From Mannheimia indoligenes (GTDB taxonomy: Bacteria; Pseudomonadota; Gammaproteobacteria; Enterobacterales; Pasteurellaceae), in NCBI RefSeq assembly GCF_036880405.1, contig NZ_JBAJJM010000013.1:1-39030 (forward strand): DNA of 39,030 nucleotides, given 5' to 3'. Made by a program: the position numbers and the translations under genes. The notes below the pieces were generated by a model, which saw only the letters and a program-made list of their open reading frames with translations, had not been told where the DNA came from and made no database searches. This document shows, piece after piece, positions 24,637-33,757 of this stretch. Numbering within the stretch: the stretch's first letter is position 1; each line of letters begins with the position of its first letter.

Positions 24637-25374
24637 TTACACTGCTTTTGCTAAATTTTTAACCCAAGGGCGATTACGTTCATCTTTTAATAATGCGATA
24701 CGATAACGCCAAATACTAAACCACACGGTAAAAATCAATGAGCCAAAAATCGCCAGTAATAACGGAATGAGCATTTCGACCGCCATTGACGGCTTGTCAA
24801 GCTTAGTAATGGTTGCACCTTGATGTAGCGTGTTCCACCACTCTACCGAGAAGTGAATAATCGGCAGGTTAATTACCCCAACCACCGAAAGCACCGCAGC
24901 GGCTTTTGCCCCAGTCTGTTTATCTTGAAAGGCTGAGTAAAGAGCCATTACGCCAATATAAAGGAAAAAAAGCACTAAGGCAGAAGTTAAGCGAGCATCC
25001 CACACCCACCAAGTTCCCCACATTGGTTTACCCCAAATCGCTCCTGTCGCAAGGGAAATAAAGGCGAACACCAAGCCAATCGGTGCCATTGAAATCATCG
25101 CCAAATTCGCTTGGCGAATTTGCCAAACTAAAGCAACTAAGCCCGCTACCGCCATTGAGCCATACACGCCCATCGACCAAATCGCCCCCGGCACGTGAAT
25201 AAAGATAATACGGTAGCTATCGCCCTGTTGGTAATCTTTCGGTGCGTAAGCAAGCCCCCACACAAAAGCCACCGCTAACATAATTAAACTTAACCAACCC
25301 AAAAACGGTTGGATTTTCCCTAGCAAATGATACTGTGTTTCAGATTTTGCGTAAGGGTGTAGCCATTTCCACAT
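24637..25374 (-). CDS. ccmC: Heme exporter protein CcmC (245 aa)
   Basis: Six-helix membrane protein that passes heme to CcmE. The WWD motif is MWGTWWVWDARLTS (about 127-140), with His in IFIHVPGAIWS and IIHFSVEWWNTLHQG as heme ligands. The length is typical. It starts 64 bases after ccmB, a slightly wide gap. Confidence 0.97.
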   Translation of the reverse strand: MWKWLHPYAKSETQYHLLGKIQPFLGWLSLIMLAVAFVWGLAYAPKDYQQGDSYRIIFIHVPGAIWSMGVYGSMAVAGLVALVWQIRQANLAMISMAPIGLVFAFISLATGAIWGKPMWGTWWVWDARLTSALVLFFLYIGVMALYSAFQDKQTGAKAAAVLSVVGVINLPIIHFSVEWWNTLHQGATITKLDKPSMAVEMLIPLLLAIFGSLIFTVWFSIWRYRIALLKDERNRPWVKNLAKAV

Positions 25375-25438
25375 AGAAAAACTCCGTAATAAATGAAATG
25401 TTTATTTACTTATTTTTGTAAAATTACTGCTTTCAAAT

Positions 25439-26101
25439 CTAGTTCAAACTAATCCTTAACGCCCCTGCAATCGCAAATGGCGAAAAAGTTAAAGTAACCG
25501 CTAAAATTGCACCGATAACCGCAAGTTGTCCGCTGTAGCCCATATTCAGGGTAGCGGCTTCAAGCACCGCGGCGGCAAAGATTAATACCGGTAGAAATAA
25601 CGGTAAAATCAATAGGCTTAACAAAGTACCACCTTTGCGTAATCCGACAGTCAATGCCACGCCAATTGCCCCTAAGCAGCTTAAAATCGGTGTGCCGAGT
25701 AATAATGTCATCACTAACGCCCACCAAACGTGGGTTTCTAGCGAGAGCAAAATTGCCGCAATCGGGGAGAGTAAAATCAGCGGTAAGCCGGTTAAAATCC
25801 AGTGAGCAATCACTTTCGCCAATGCCACTTGCGGTAAACCTAACGGCAATAGCATTAATTGTTCAAGTGAGCCGTCTAAATAATCATCTCGAAATAAACG
25901 TTCAAACGAAAGCAATGCAGAAAGGAGTGCCGCTACCCACGCAATACCACCGGCAATTTTGCCCAATAATTCAGGATTTGGTCCCATTAAAATCGGGAAT
26001 ACAGTAATCACCATTAAAAAAAACCAAAGCGGATTTAAAATTTCCGATGGTTTGCGAAAGGCAATGGTTAATTCACGCTGAATAATGCTAAATAAAATCA
26101 T
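25439..26101 (-). CDS. ccmB: Heme exporter permease CcmB (220 aa)
   Basis: Membrane permease partner of the CcmA ATPase. It starts with the typical REL...FRKPSEILNPLWFF segment and has six hydrophobic helices. ATG 26101 overlaps the ccmA stop by 4 bases, so the two are coupled. Confidence 0.96.
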   Translation of the reverse strand: MILFSIIQRELTIAFRKPSEILNPLWFFLMVITVFPILMGPNPELLGKIAGGIAWVAALLSALLSFERLFRDDYLDGSLEQLMLLPLGLPQVALAKVIAHWILTGLPLILLSPIAAILLSLETHVWWALVMTLLLGTPILSCLGAIGVALTVGLRKGGTLLSLLILPLFLPVLIFAAAVLEAATLNMGYSGQLAVIGAILAVTLTFSPFAIAGALRISLN

Positions 26102-26742
26102 ACTTTAAATTGATCTAACGAAATAATAGCAACTTTATCGCTCTCTGCTGCTTGATGACTGGTAAAAATGACTAATCCGCCTTTGGCACAATGTTGCTCA
26201 ATATGAGCAATTAAATCTGCTACCCCTTTTTTATCAATGGCGGTAAAAGGTTCATCTAAAATCCAAAGTTTGGCTTGGGTCAGCCATAATTTAGCCAACG
26301 CAACACGGCGTTGTTGCCCTGCTGATAATTGAGAGCAAGGCAAATCTTCTCGCCCGATAAGGGAAACTTTATTTAACGCCTCCCACAACGCTTCGTCATC
26401 TTGCGGCAGTTGTTGAATTTTTTGGAAAAAGCGTAAATTCTCCCACGCAGTCAGCTCCGGTTTCACACCCGAATAATGACCTAAATAAAAGAGTTCCGAA
26501 TAATATTCATCACGTTGTTTTTGAATAGGGATATCATTCCATAACACTTCGCCTTCAGCAGGTAACGAAAGCCCGGCTAAAATACGTAATAGACTAGTTT
26601 TACCGATGCCGTTATGCCCTTCAATCTGCACCCAATCGCCACTGTTTACAGTAAGATTACACCCTTCAAATAAACGGGTTTCACCTCGCTCACAAGCGAT
26701 ATTCTGTAGTTTAAGCTGATATTGGGGTGTTTGCTTCATCAT
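26098..26742 (-). CDS. ccmA: Heme exporter ATP-binding protein CcmA (214 aa)
   Basis: ABC ATPase that, with CcmB, powers release of holo-CcmE from CcmC. Walker A is GHNGIGKTS (42-50), the signature is LSAGQQRRVALAK and Walker B is KLWILDEPF. Length typical. First gene of the ccm operon; the second Met may be the true start. The 90 bases upstream show no clear FNR or other operator that I can support. Confidence 0.95.
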   Translation of the reverse strand: MMKQTPQYQLKLQNIACERGETRLFEGCNLTVNSGDWVQIEGHNGIGKTSLLRILAGLSLPAEGEVLWNDIPIQKQRDEYYSELFYLGHYSGVKPELTAWENLRFFQKIQQLPQDDEALWEALNKVSLIGREDLPCSQLSAGQQRRVALAKLWLTQAKLWILDEPFTAIDKKGVADLIAHIEQHCAKGGLVIFTSHQAAESDKVAIISLDQFKV

Positions 26743-26828
26743 AACTCAATGGGTAGAAAAATATTAACTGAAGTGTAACATAAGCTATTCTTTTAACGTA
26801 GCAAATAAGTTACTTATTTAGAGGTAGC

Positions 26829-26882
26829 AAGCGGTCAAATTTTCAAAAATTTTTGCAAATTTTGATAAGAATCAAACCGCTT
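26829..26882. terminator. Inverted USS pair downstream of hda
   Basis: AAGCGGTCAAATTTT at 26829 and ATCAAACCGCTT ending at 26882 pair around the uptake signals. It lies directly after the hda stop (26884) and upstream of ccmA, so it most likely ends hda transcription. Confidence 0.6.
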
Positions 26883-26883
26883 G

Positions 26884-27594
26884 TTACAGAGAAAGGGCTT
26901 CCTTCACAAAAGGAATGGTTAATTTTCGTTGGGCTTGTAAAGAAGCGTGATCTAATTTATCTAATATTTTGGACAATTCTTCCAAATCAGACCCTATTTT
27001 TTTCAGCAGAAAATGAGCAACTTCATCGGATAACTCAATTCCTTTTTGATGTGCATTGGCTTGCAAAATATGGCATTTTTGTTCGTCAGTGAGATCACTT
27101 AATTGATACACTTCTCCCCACGTTAAACGGGAGCGTAAGTCCGGCAATTTAATATTTAATTGATGAGGCGGGCAATTCGCACTGATTAACAACAAGGTTT
27201 TTATACCATCACTAAATAATCCCTGCTGTTCTCGAATTTGATTGAATAAGTTGAAAATTGCCAGCTCCCATTCCTCATCACCTGCAATAGCTTGAATATC
27301 ATCTAAACAAATCACATTCAGTAGCTCGGCGTTATCTAAAACCAACGGTGAGAAATAATGAGCTTTTGTTAAAGGAATGTAACTTGAGGTTTGTTGGTTT
27401 AAAAGAAAGTGATTGCTCACGGCTTTTAACAAATGACTTTTACCACAACCTTTTTCGCCCCAAATATAGAAAAACGGCTGTTGTACATCGGCAAAATTCC
27501 GTTTGAGAGATTCAAGCAACACTTCACTATTCTCTGCGTAAAAATTATCGAAAGTGTCTTCATCAATTTGATAAATCGGTAGAGGTAACTGCAA
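26884..27594 (-). CDS. hda: DnaA inactivator Hda (236 aa)
   Basis: AAA+ protein that, bound to the DNA-loaded sliding clamp, triggers hydrolysis of DnaA-ATP after initiation. The N-terminal QLPLP (2-6) is the clamp-binding motif. Walker A is GEKGCGKS (46-53), Walker B is VICLDDIQ with D98/D99, and the arginine finger lies in LRSRLTWG (R154/R156). There is no DNA-binding domain IV, which separates it from DnaA; length matches Hda. ATG 27594 is followed directly by the clamp motif. Single gene. Confidence 0.95.
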   Translation of the reverse strand: MQLPLPIYQIDEDTFDNFYAENSEVLLESLKRNFADVQQPFFYIWGEKGCGKSHLLKAVSNHFLLNQQTSSYIPLTKAHYFSPLVLDNAELLNVICLDDIQAIAGDEEWELAIFNLFNQIREQQGLFSDGIKTLLLISANCPPHQLNIKLPDLRSRLTWGEVYQLSDLTDEQKCHILQANAHQKGIELSDEVAHFLLKKIGSDLEELSKILDKLDHASLQAQRKLTIPFVKEALSL

Positions 27595-27729
27595 AAATAT
27601 TCCTTAAAGCCAGCCATCAAAAACTTTGTAAGAATATCGGAAAACTGCCGTTTTGAGAAGTGGAAATTGCTCAATCAAATTTCATTTGTAAATTTTGATA
27701 AAGTCCTACCTCTATTTGTTAAAAAAAGA

Positions 27730-27757
27730 TTGCAGTTCGCTAAAAAAATTGTATATT
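27730..27757 (+). promoter_or_regulatory. Likely dppA promoter
   Basis: TTGCAG (27730-27735) and TATATT (27752-27757) are 16 bases apart, giving a 5' leader of about 50 bases before the dppA ATG. The rest of 27595-27813 is AT-rich with no gene. Confidence 0.55.
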
Positions 27758-27813
27758 CAAAACTTCACATAAAAAAAGTAATTCAATCTATAAATAAAAC
27801 TCAAGGAGTGAAG

Positions 27814-29415
27814 ATGAAACACCTAGCTAAACTTTCGTTAATTGCAATGGCGGTTGCAGGTTCTGCAACTGCAATGGCTGCACCAAAAACCTTCGTCTAT
27901 TGCTTAGAAGCATCGCCTTCAGCAATGAGCCCTGTTCTTGTAACAGACGGTGCAAGCCTTGATGCCAACGCTCGTCCTATCTATAACAAATTGGTGGACT
28001 TTGCAGAAGGCACAACCGATGTTATCCCATCGTTAGCAGAAAAGTGGGATATTTCTGAAGATGGCAAAACTTATACCTTCCATCTGCGTAAAGGAGTGAA
28101 ATTCCACGACAACAAAGAATTCAAACCAAGCCGTGAATTAAACGCTGATGACGTGGTATTCTCAATCAACCGTCAGCTTGATCCAAACCACCCATTCCAT
28201 AAAGTATCAGGTGGAAACTATGAATACTTTGTCGGTATGGATATGCAAAATATCATTGAAAAAGTGGAAAAGGTGGACGATCACACCGTTAAAATCAGCT
28301 TAAAAGTGCCAAATGCCCCGTTCTTAGCAAACTTAGCAATGGACTTTAACGCAGTTTATTCTGCTGAATATGCCGAACAATCATTAAAAGCAGGTAAACC
28401 GGAGCGTATTGATACTAACCCAATCGGTAGCGGTCCGTTCCAATTTGTTGATTACCAAAAAGACTCAACCGTACGTTACAAAGCTTTTGAAAACTACTGG
28501 CAGGGTAAAGCAAAAATTGACCGTTTAGTGTTTGCGATTACACCAGATGCGTCTGTACGTTTAGCCAAATTACAAAAAGGCGAATGCCACGCAATGCCAT
28601 ATCCTAACCCTGCGGATGTTGAAGCACTTAAAAAAGATGCCAACATTGAGTTAATGAGCCAATCTGGTATGAACGTAGGTTATCTTGCATTGAACTCATC
28701 AATTAAACCGTTAGATAATCAAAAAGTTCGCCAAGCCTTAAACCACGCAGTAAACAAACAAGCGATTGTGGATGCGGTGTATCAAGGTGCCGGTCAAGTG
28801 GCGAAAAACCCTATTCCACCAACAATGTGGAGTTACAATGACGCTGTTCAAGACTATGACTATAACCCTGAAAAAGCCAAAGCGTTATTAAAAGAAGCAG
28901 GCTTTGAGAACGGCTTTACCACAGAACTTTGGGCAATGCCGGTATCTCGCCCGTACAACCCGAACGCTCGCCGTATGGCTGAACTTATCCAAGAAGACTG
29001 GAAAAAAGTGGGCGTGAATGCGAAAATCGTCAGCTATGAGTGGGGTGAATACCTCAAACGTTTACGCCAAGGCGAAGCAGCAACTTCAATGATCGGTTGG
29101 ACAGGCGATAATGGCGACCCGGATAACTTCCTGAACACACTATTAAGCTGTTCAGCGGTTGAAGCCGGTTCAAACTACTCAAAATTCTGCCACAAACCGT
29201 TTGAAGACGTAGTGCTTGGTGCGGCTCAAGAAAGCGACAAAGCAAAACGTACAGAGCTTTACAAACAAGCACAAGTTATCTTCAAAGAGCAAGCTCCTTG
29301 GATTACCATTGCTCACTCAACCGTTTACTTCCCAGTTCGTAAAGAAGTAAAAGGTTATGTAATGAGCCCTTTTGGCTTACATAACTTCTATAATGTAGAG
29401 CTTGCGGATAAATAA
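27814..29415 (+). CDS. dppA: Periplasmic dipeptide-binding protein DppA (533 aa)
   Basis: Substrate-binding protein (family 5) of an ABC importer for dipeptides; relatives (HbpA) also bind heme or glutathione. Signal peptide MKHLAKLSLIAMAVAGSATAMA is cut before APKTFVYC. It has no lipobox, unlike HbpA of Haemophilus, which favours DppA. Family hallmarks are ARPIYNKLVDF, EKWDISEDGKTYTFHLRKGVKFHD and the late WTGDNGDPDNFL. ATG 27814 follows AAGGAG; the longer upstream frame is not used. First gene of dppABCDF, but separated from dppB by 262 bases with a terminator-like hairpin and a repeat element. Confidence 0.93.
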   Translation: MKHLAKLSLIAMAVAGSATAMAAPKTFVYCLEASPSAMSPVLVTDGASLDANARPIYNKLVDFAEGTTDVIPSLAEKWDISEDGKTYTFHLRKGVKFHDNKEFKPSRELNADDVVFSINRQLDPNHPFHKVSGGNYEYFVGMDMQNIIEKVEKVDDHTVKISLKVPNAPFLANLAMDFNAVYSAEYAEQSLKAGKPERIDTNPIGSGPFQFVDYQKDSTVRYKAFENYWQGKAKIDRLVFAITPDASVRLAKLQKGECHAMPYPNPADVEALKKDANIELMSQSGMNVGYLALNSSIKPLDNQKVRQALNHAVNKQAIVDAVYQGAGQVAKNPIPPTMWSYNDAVQDYDYNPEKAKALLKEAGFENGFTTELWAMPVSRPYNPNARRMAELIQEDWKKVGVNAKIVSYEWGEYLKRLRQGEAATSMIGWTGDNGDPDNFLNTLLSCSAVEAGSNYSKFCHKPFEDVVLGAAQESDKAKRTELYKQAQVIFKEQAPWITIAHSTVYFPVRKEVKGYVMSPFGLHNFYNVELADK

Positions 29416-29424
29416 TCTGCCTGC

Positions 29425-29466
29425 AAGCGGTCAATTTTGCGAATTTTTTTACAAATTTGACCGCTT
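29425..29466. terminator. Inverted USS hairpin after dppA
   Basis: AAGCGGTCAATTT (29425-29437) and AAATTTGACCGCTT (29453-29466) form a near-perfect stem 10 bases after the dppA stop. As in E. coli dpp, it would allow a surplus of the binding protein over the transporter. Confidence 0.65.
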
Positions 29467-29469
29467 GTT

Positions 29470-29619
29470 CTCCCCTCTTTAGCAAAGAGGGGCAGGGGGA
29501 GATTTGGTAGCAACGATTTGCGAAATGGGAGAATGAAAAGATCTCTTTGAATGATTATTTATTTTCTCCGGCAATGACTTCTGTCAAATCTCCCCTAATC
29601 CCTCTTTTCTAAAGAGAGG
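29470..29619. repeat. MITE-like inverted-repeat element between dppA and dppB
   Basis: 29470-29505 (CTCCCCTCTTTAGCAAAGAG, then GGGCAGGGGGAGATTT) and 29586-29619 (AAATCTCCCCTAATCCCTCT, then TTTCTAAAGAGAGG) are imperfect inverted copies of one another. Each also contains its own hairpin (for example CCCCTCTTTAGCAAAGAGGGG split as arms 29472-29480 and 29484-29492). About 80 bases of unrelated sequence lie between. No gene. The build is that of a small non-autonomous mobile or dispersed repeat. Confidence 0.6.
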
Positions 29620-29677
29620 AATCAGATCGAGAGGTCAGATAACCCTTTATAAAATCCCAACATATTAGAGATTTTGA

Positions 29678-30682
29678 ATGTTTCAATTTATTCTTAAACG
29701 CGTATTAATGGTGATTCCCACCTTTATCGCAATTACTTTAATTACTTTTGCCCTTGTGCATTTTATTCCCGGCGATCCGATTGAGATCCGAATGGGGGAG
29801 CGTGGATTGTCGCCTGAAGTTCATCAACAAATGATGGAACAGCTTGGCTTAAACCGACCATTGTTTGAGCAGTACATCAGCTATATCAGCGGTGTGCTAC
29901 AAGGTGATCTTGGCAGGTCGTTTCGTAACAACGAACCTGTACTGAAAGAATTTTTTACCCTTTTCCCTGCAACTGTTGAGTTGGCATTTTTTGCATTGTT
30001 ATGGTCTCTCATTTTAGGGATCTTCTTAGGCGTGATTGCAGCGGTTAAAAAAGAGTCGTGGATTTCGCATACAGTTACCACGCTTTCTCTGACAGGTTAC
30101 TCTATGCCGATTTTCTGGTGGGGCTTAGTGCTAATCCTTTATTTTTCTACCCCACTGGGTTTACCCGCTTCGGGACGTTTACCGTCTGAATATTGGATTG
30201 AAGCCGAAACAGGTTTTATGCTGATTGATACTTGGCGTTCAGATGAACCGGGTGCATTTTTAGCGGCAATAAAATCATTAATTTTACCTGCTATTGTACT
30301 GGGTACAATTCCGCTTGCGGTGATTACCCGAATGACGCGTTCTTCAATGCTTGAAGTTCTGGGCGAAGATTATATACGCACCGCAAAAGCTAAAGGCTTG
30401 AATACCACTCGAATTGTGATTGTTCACGCTCTGAGAAATGCGTTAATTCCAGTAGTAACCGTTGTTGGTTTGATTGTAGGACAACTTTTGTCAGGAGCGG
30501 TTTTAACCGAGAATATTTTCTCGTGGCCTGGCATCGGCAAATGGATTATTGATGCCATCAACAGCCGTGATTACCCTGTGTTACAAGGCTCTGTATTAAT
30601 CATTGCCACTATTATTATTTTAGTTAATTTAACCGTAGATTTAATATACGGTATTGTAAACCCAAGAATCCGCCATTCATAA
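29678..30682 (+). CDS. dppB: Dipeptide ABC transporter permease DppB (334 aa)
   Basis: Inner membrane permease of the dipeptide importer. Begins MFQFILKRVLMVIPTFIAIT, has six membrane helices and the EAA loop for ATPase contact (YIRTAKAKGLNTTRIVIVHALRNALIP broken here as YIRTAKAKGL and IVIVHALRNA). C-terminal YPVLQGSVL is typical. The start has only weak AGAGA upstream. Partner of DppC; dimer forms the channel. Confidence 0.94.
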   Translation: MFQFILKRVLMVIPTFIAITLITFALVHFIPGDPIEIRMGERGLSPEVHQQMMEQLGLNRPLFEQYISYISGVLQGDLGRSFRNNEPVLKEFFTLFPATVELAFFALLWSLILGIFLGVIAAVKKESWISHTVTTLSLTGYSMPIFWWGLVLILYFSTPLGLPASGRLPSEYWIEAETGFMLIDTWRSDEPGAFLAAIKSLILPAIVLGTIPLAVITRMTRSSMLEVLGEDYIRTAKAKGLNTTRIVIVHALRNALIPVVTVVGLIVGQLLSGAVLTENIFSWPGIGKWIIDAINSRDYPVLQGSVLIIATIIILVNLTVDLIYGIVNPRIRHS

Positions 30683-30691
30683 CAAGGTTTC

Positions 30692-30745
30692 AAGCGGTTA
30701 ATTTTGCTTATAAATTTGCAAAAAGTATCTAAAAACCAACCGCTT
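30692..30745. terminator. Inverted USS hairpin inside the dpp operon
   Basis: AAGCGGTTAATTTT at 30692 and AACCAACCGCTT ending 30745 pair imperfectly in the 104-base gap between dppB and dppC. Since dppC needs co-expression, this probably is only a partial terminator. Confidence 0.5.
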
Positions 30746-30786
30746 GTTCTCTAGGATTTGGGATCTTTTTATTTTTGGAGTGATGA

Positions 30787-31677
30787 ATGTCTTCAATAAC
30801 ATTATCTGCACCTAAACCAAAAACACCATTGCAGGAGTTTTGGTACTATTTTTGTCAAAATCGAGGTGCATTAATCGGACTTACCTTTATTGCAATAGTC
30901 TTTTTTGCCTGCGTGTTCGCACCTTGGGTTGCCCCATTTGACCCAATTGAGCAAAACCGTAGTGCATTACTACTCCCTCCGGCTTGGTTTGAAGGGGGAA
31001 ATTCCGCTCATTTACTCGGTACGGATGATATCGGGCGTGATATTCTGTCTCGTATTATTTACGGTGCAAGATTATCCGTCTTTATCGGTTTAATCATTGT
31101 GCTACTTTCTTGCGTGTTCGGGGTAATTTTAGGCTTAATCGCGGGTTATTACGGCGGTATGCTTGATATTATCATTATGCGATTTGTGGATATTATGCTT
31201 GCCATTCCAAGCCTACTTTTAACCATTGGGGTAGTAACCATTCTTGGTCCATCACTCACCAATGCAGCAATTGCCATTGCGGCAGTTTCCATTCCAAGCT
31301 ATGTGCGTTTAACCCGTGCTCAAGTATTAAGTGAGAAAAACCGTGATTATGTAACCGCTTCCCGTGTAGCCGGTGCAAGTGTGTTCCGCTTAATGTTTGT
31401 GGTTATCTTACCAAACTGCTTAGCTCCACTGATCGTTCAAATGACAATGGGGATTTCAAATGCGATTTTAGAACTTGCCGCACTCGGCTTCTTAGGCATT
31501 GGAGCTCAGCCACCAACACCTGAACTGGGTACGATGTTGGCAGAATCACGTGGCTTTATGCAATCGGCAAACTGGTTAGTAACCATTCCGGGACTGGCGA
31601 TTTTATCACTTGTATTAGCATTCAACTTAATGGGCGATGGCTTGCGTGATGCACTCGATCCAAAACTAAAACAATAG
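30787..31677 (+). CDS. dppC: Dipeptide ABC transporter permease DppC (296 aa)
   Basis: Second permease of the importer. N-terminal cytoplasmic stretch, then WYYFCQNRGALIGLTFI helix; typical HLLGTDDIGRDILSRIIYGA motif and the EAA loop (YVTASRVAGASVFRLMF). Six membrane helices in all. TTTGGAGTG precedes the ATG. 10 bases before dppD. Confidence 0.95.
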   Translation: MSSITLSAPKPKTPLQEFWYYFCQNRGALIGLTFIAIVFFACVFAPWVAPFDPIEQNRSALLLPPAWFEGGNSAHLLGTDDIGRDILSRIIYGARLSVFIGLIIVLLSCVFGVILGLIAGYYGGMLDIIIMRFVDIMLAIPSLLLTIGVVTILGPSLTNAAIAIAAVSIPSYVRLTRAQVLSEKNRDYVTASRVAGASVFRLMFVVILPNCLAPLIVQMTMGISNAILELAALGFLGIGAQPPTPELGTMLAESRGFMQSANWLVTIPGLAILSLVLAFNLMGDGLRDALDPKLKQ

Positions 31678-31687
31678 GAGAGACAAG

Positions 31688-32689
31688 ATGGCATTATTAA
31701 CTGTTAATCAGCTTTCCGTCCATTTTGGCGATGAAAAAACGCCATTTAAAGCGGTGGATCGCGTAAGCTACGAAATCAATGAAGGCGAAGTATTAGGAAT
31801 TGTAGGAGAATCAGGTTCGGGTAAATCGGTCAGTTCATTAGCGATTATGGGCTTAATTGACTTTCCCGGTCGTGTAATGGCGGAAAATTTACACTTTAAC
31901 GGTAATGATTTGTTGGCATTAAAACCAAAGGAAAAACAACAAATTGTGGGTGCGGATGTGTCTATGATTTTCCAAGATGCAATGACCAGCCTCAACCCAA
32001 GCTACACCGTAGGCTATCAGATTATGGAAGCGTTGAAAGTCCATCAAGGTGGTTCAAAAGCAAGTCGCCGTGAGCGAGCCATTGAGCTACTCAAAATGGT
32101 GGGAATTCCGGATCCTGAATCTCGTTTAGAGGTTTATCCGCATCAACTTTCGGGCGGTATGAGCCAGCGAGTGATGATTGCAATGGCAATTGCCTGTAAC
32201 CCTAAATTATTAATTGCTGATGAGCCAACAACCGCATTAGATGTAACCATTCAAGCACAGATCATCGACTTACTGTTAGAATTACAACGCAAAGAAAATA
32301 TGGCGTTGATTCTCATTACCCACGATCTTGCCCTTGTTGCGGAAGCGGCTCATCGCATTATCGTAATGTATGCCGGACAAGTGGTTGAAGAAGGCAAAGC
32401 GGCGGAAATTTTCAGCTCGCCACTTCACCCTTACACCCAAGCATTGCTGAAAGCATTACCTGAATTTGCCGAAGGAAAATCCCGTTTGCAATCTCTACCG
32501 GGTGTTGTACCGGGCAAATATGACCGACCACAGGGTTGTTTACTCAATCCTCGTTGCCCTTATGCAACGGATAAATGCCGTCAAATTGAACCGGAGCTAC
32601 ATACATTAAACGGTCGCCAAGTGAAATGTCATACACCACTAACACTCGCAGGCACACCACTTGCTTTTGAACAACATCTGAGAGGTTAA
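31688..32689 (+). CDS. dppD: Dipeptide ABC transporter ATPase DppD (333 aa)
   Basis: One of two ATPases of the importer. Walker A GESGSGKS (40-47), signature LSGGMSQR, Walker B LLIADEPT and switch His in LILITHDL. C-terminal oligopeptide/dipeptide domain with three clustered cysteines (CLLNPRCPYATDKC), a known iron-sulphur-type Cys motif in this family. AGGAG before the ATG. Confidence 0.95.
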   Translation: MALLTVNQLSVHFGDEKTPFKAVDRVSYEINEGEVLGIVGESGSGKSVSSLAIMGLIDFPGRVMAENLHFNGNDLLALKPKEKQQIVGADVSMIFQDAMTSLNPSYTVGYQIMEALKVHQGGSKASRRERAIELLKMVGIPDPESRLEVYPHQLSGGMSQRVMIAMAIACNPKLLIADEPTTALDVTIQAQIIDLLLELQRKENMALILITHDLALVAEAAHRIIVMYAGQVVEEGKAAEIFSSPLHPYTQALLKALPEFAEGKSRLQSLPGVVPGKYDRPQGCLLNPRCPYATDKCRQIEPELHTLNGRQVKCHTPLTLAGTPLAFEQHLRG

Positions 32690-32690
32690 A

Positions 32691-33692
32691 ATGAGCGATT
32701 TGCAAAAAAATGATAAAAACGCACCGCTTCTCGATGCGATTAATCTAAAAAAATATTACCCCGTTAAAAAAGGAATGTTCGCACCGCCAAAGTTAGTTAA
32801 AGCAGTGGATGGCGTATCATTTACGCTTGAGCGTGGCAAAACATTGGCAATTGTAGGCGAATCGGGCTGTGGAAAATCAACGTTGGGGCGAATGCTCACA
32901 ATGATTGAAAACCCAACTGAAGGCGAATTATTCTATAACGGACAGAATTTCTTAGTAAATGATAAAGAAACTGCTCAGCTACGCCGTAAAAAAATTCAAA
33001 TTGTATTCCAAAATCCATATAGCTCACTCAATCCTCGCAAAAAAGTAGGAGCAATTTTAGAAGAGCCCTTGTTAATTAACACCGAATTGTCGGCAAAAGA
33101 ACGTAAAGATCGCGTTTTAGAAATGATGGCAAAGGTTGGCTTAAAACCTGAGTTTTACGACCGCTATCCACATATGTTCTCGGGTGGACAACGCCAGCGA
33201 ATTGCAATTGCTCGTGGCTTGATGCTACAGCCTGACATTGTAGTTGCTGATGAACCAGTTTCCGCATTAGACGTTTCGGTTCGAGCCCAAGTGCTTAACT
33301 TGATGATGGATCTGCAAGAAGAAATGGGGCTGTCTTATGTCTTTATTTCTCACGATTTATCCGTTGTTGAGCACATTGCTGATGAAGTGATGGTGATGTA
33401 TTTAGGTCGCTGTGTTGAACAAGGCGATACTAAAACGATTTTTAGTAATCCTCGCCACCCTTATACCCAAGCATTGCTTTCAGCAACACCACGTTTAGAT
33501 CCAAATCAACGTCGTGAACGCATTAAGCTAACAGGCGAATTACCAAGCCCACTTAAGCCACCAAAAGGTTGTGCTTTCAATGCTCGCTGCCGTTTTGCAA
33601 CGGATCTATGCCGCGTCAGCCAGCCAGATCTCAAAACCTATGCAGATGGCACTCGCATCGCCTGCTTTGTAGTAGAAGAGCAACATAAATAG
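32691..33692 (+). CDS. dppF: Dipeptide ABC transporter ATPase DppF (333 aa)
   Basis: Second ATPase. Walker A GESGCGKS (56-63), signature FSGGQRQR, Walker B IVVADEPV, switch His in VFISHDLS, and a C-terminal Cys cluster (CAFNARCRFATDLC). It begins 1 base after the dppD stop, with GAGAGG in the end of dppD as ribosome site. Last gene of the operon. Confidence 0.95.
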   Translation: MSDLQKNDKNAPLLDAINLKKYYPVKKGMFAPPKLVKAVDGVSFTLERGKTLAIVGESGCGKSTLGRMLTMIENPTEGELFYNGQNFLVNDKETAQLRRKKIQIVFQNPYSSLNPRKKVGAILEEPLLINTELSAKERKDRVLEMMAKVGLKPEFYDRYPHMFSGGQRQRIAIARGLMLQPDIVVADEPVSALDVSVRAQVLNLMMDLQEEMGLSYVFISHDLSVVEHIADEVMVMYLGRCVEQGDTKTIFSNPRHPYTQALLSATPRLDPNQRRERIKLTGELPSPLKPPKGCAFNARCRFATDLCRVSQPDLKTYADGTRIACFVVEEQHK

Positions 33693-33699
33693 ATCTAAC

Positions 33700-33741
33700 A
33701 AGCGGTACGATTTTATAAAAAATTTGCAAATCGCACCGCTT
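33700..33741 (+). terminator. Inverted USS terminator of the dpp operon
   Basis: AAGCGGTACGATTT (33700-33713) and AAATCGCACCGCTT (33728-33741) form a 14-bp stem with one mismatch, followed by TTCTTT. Confidence 0.7.
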
Positions 33742-33757
33742 TTCTTTGAGGAAAAAT

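Noticed and set aside
27667..27813. Longer N-terminus for DppA (49 extra codons)
   Set aside because: It would bury the clear signal peptide at 27814, which has its own AAGGAG; the extension overlaps the promoter.
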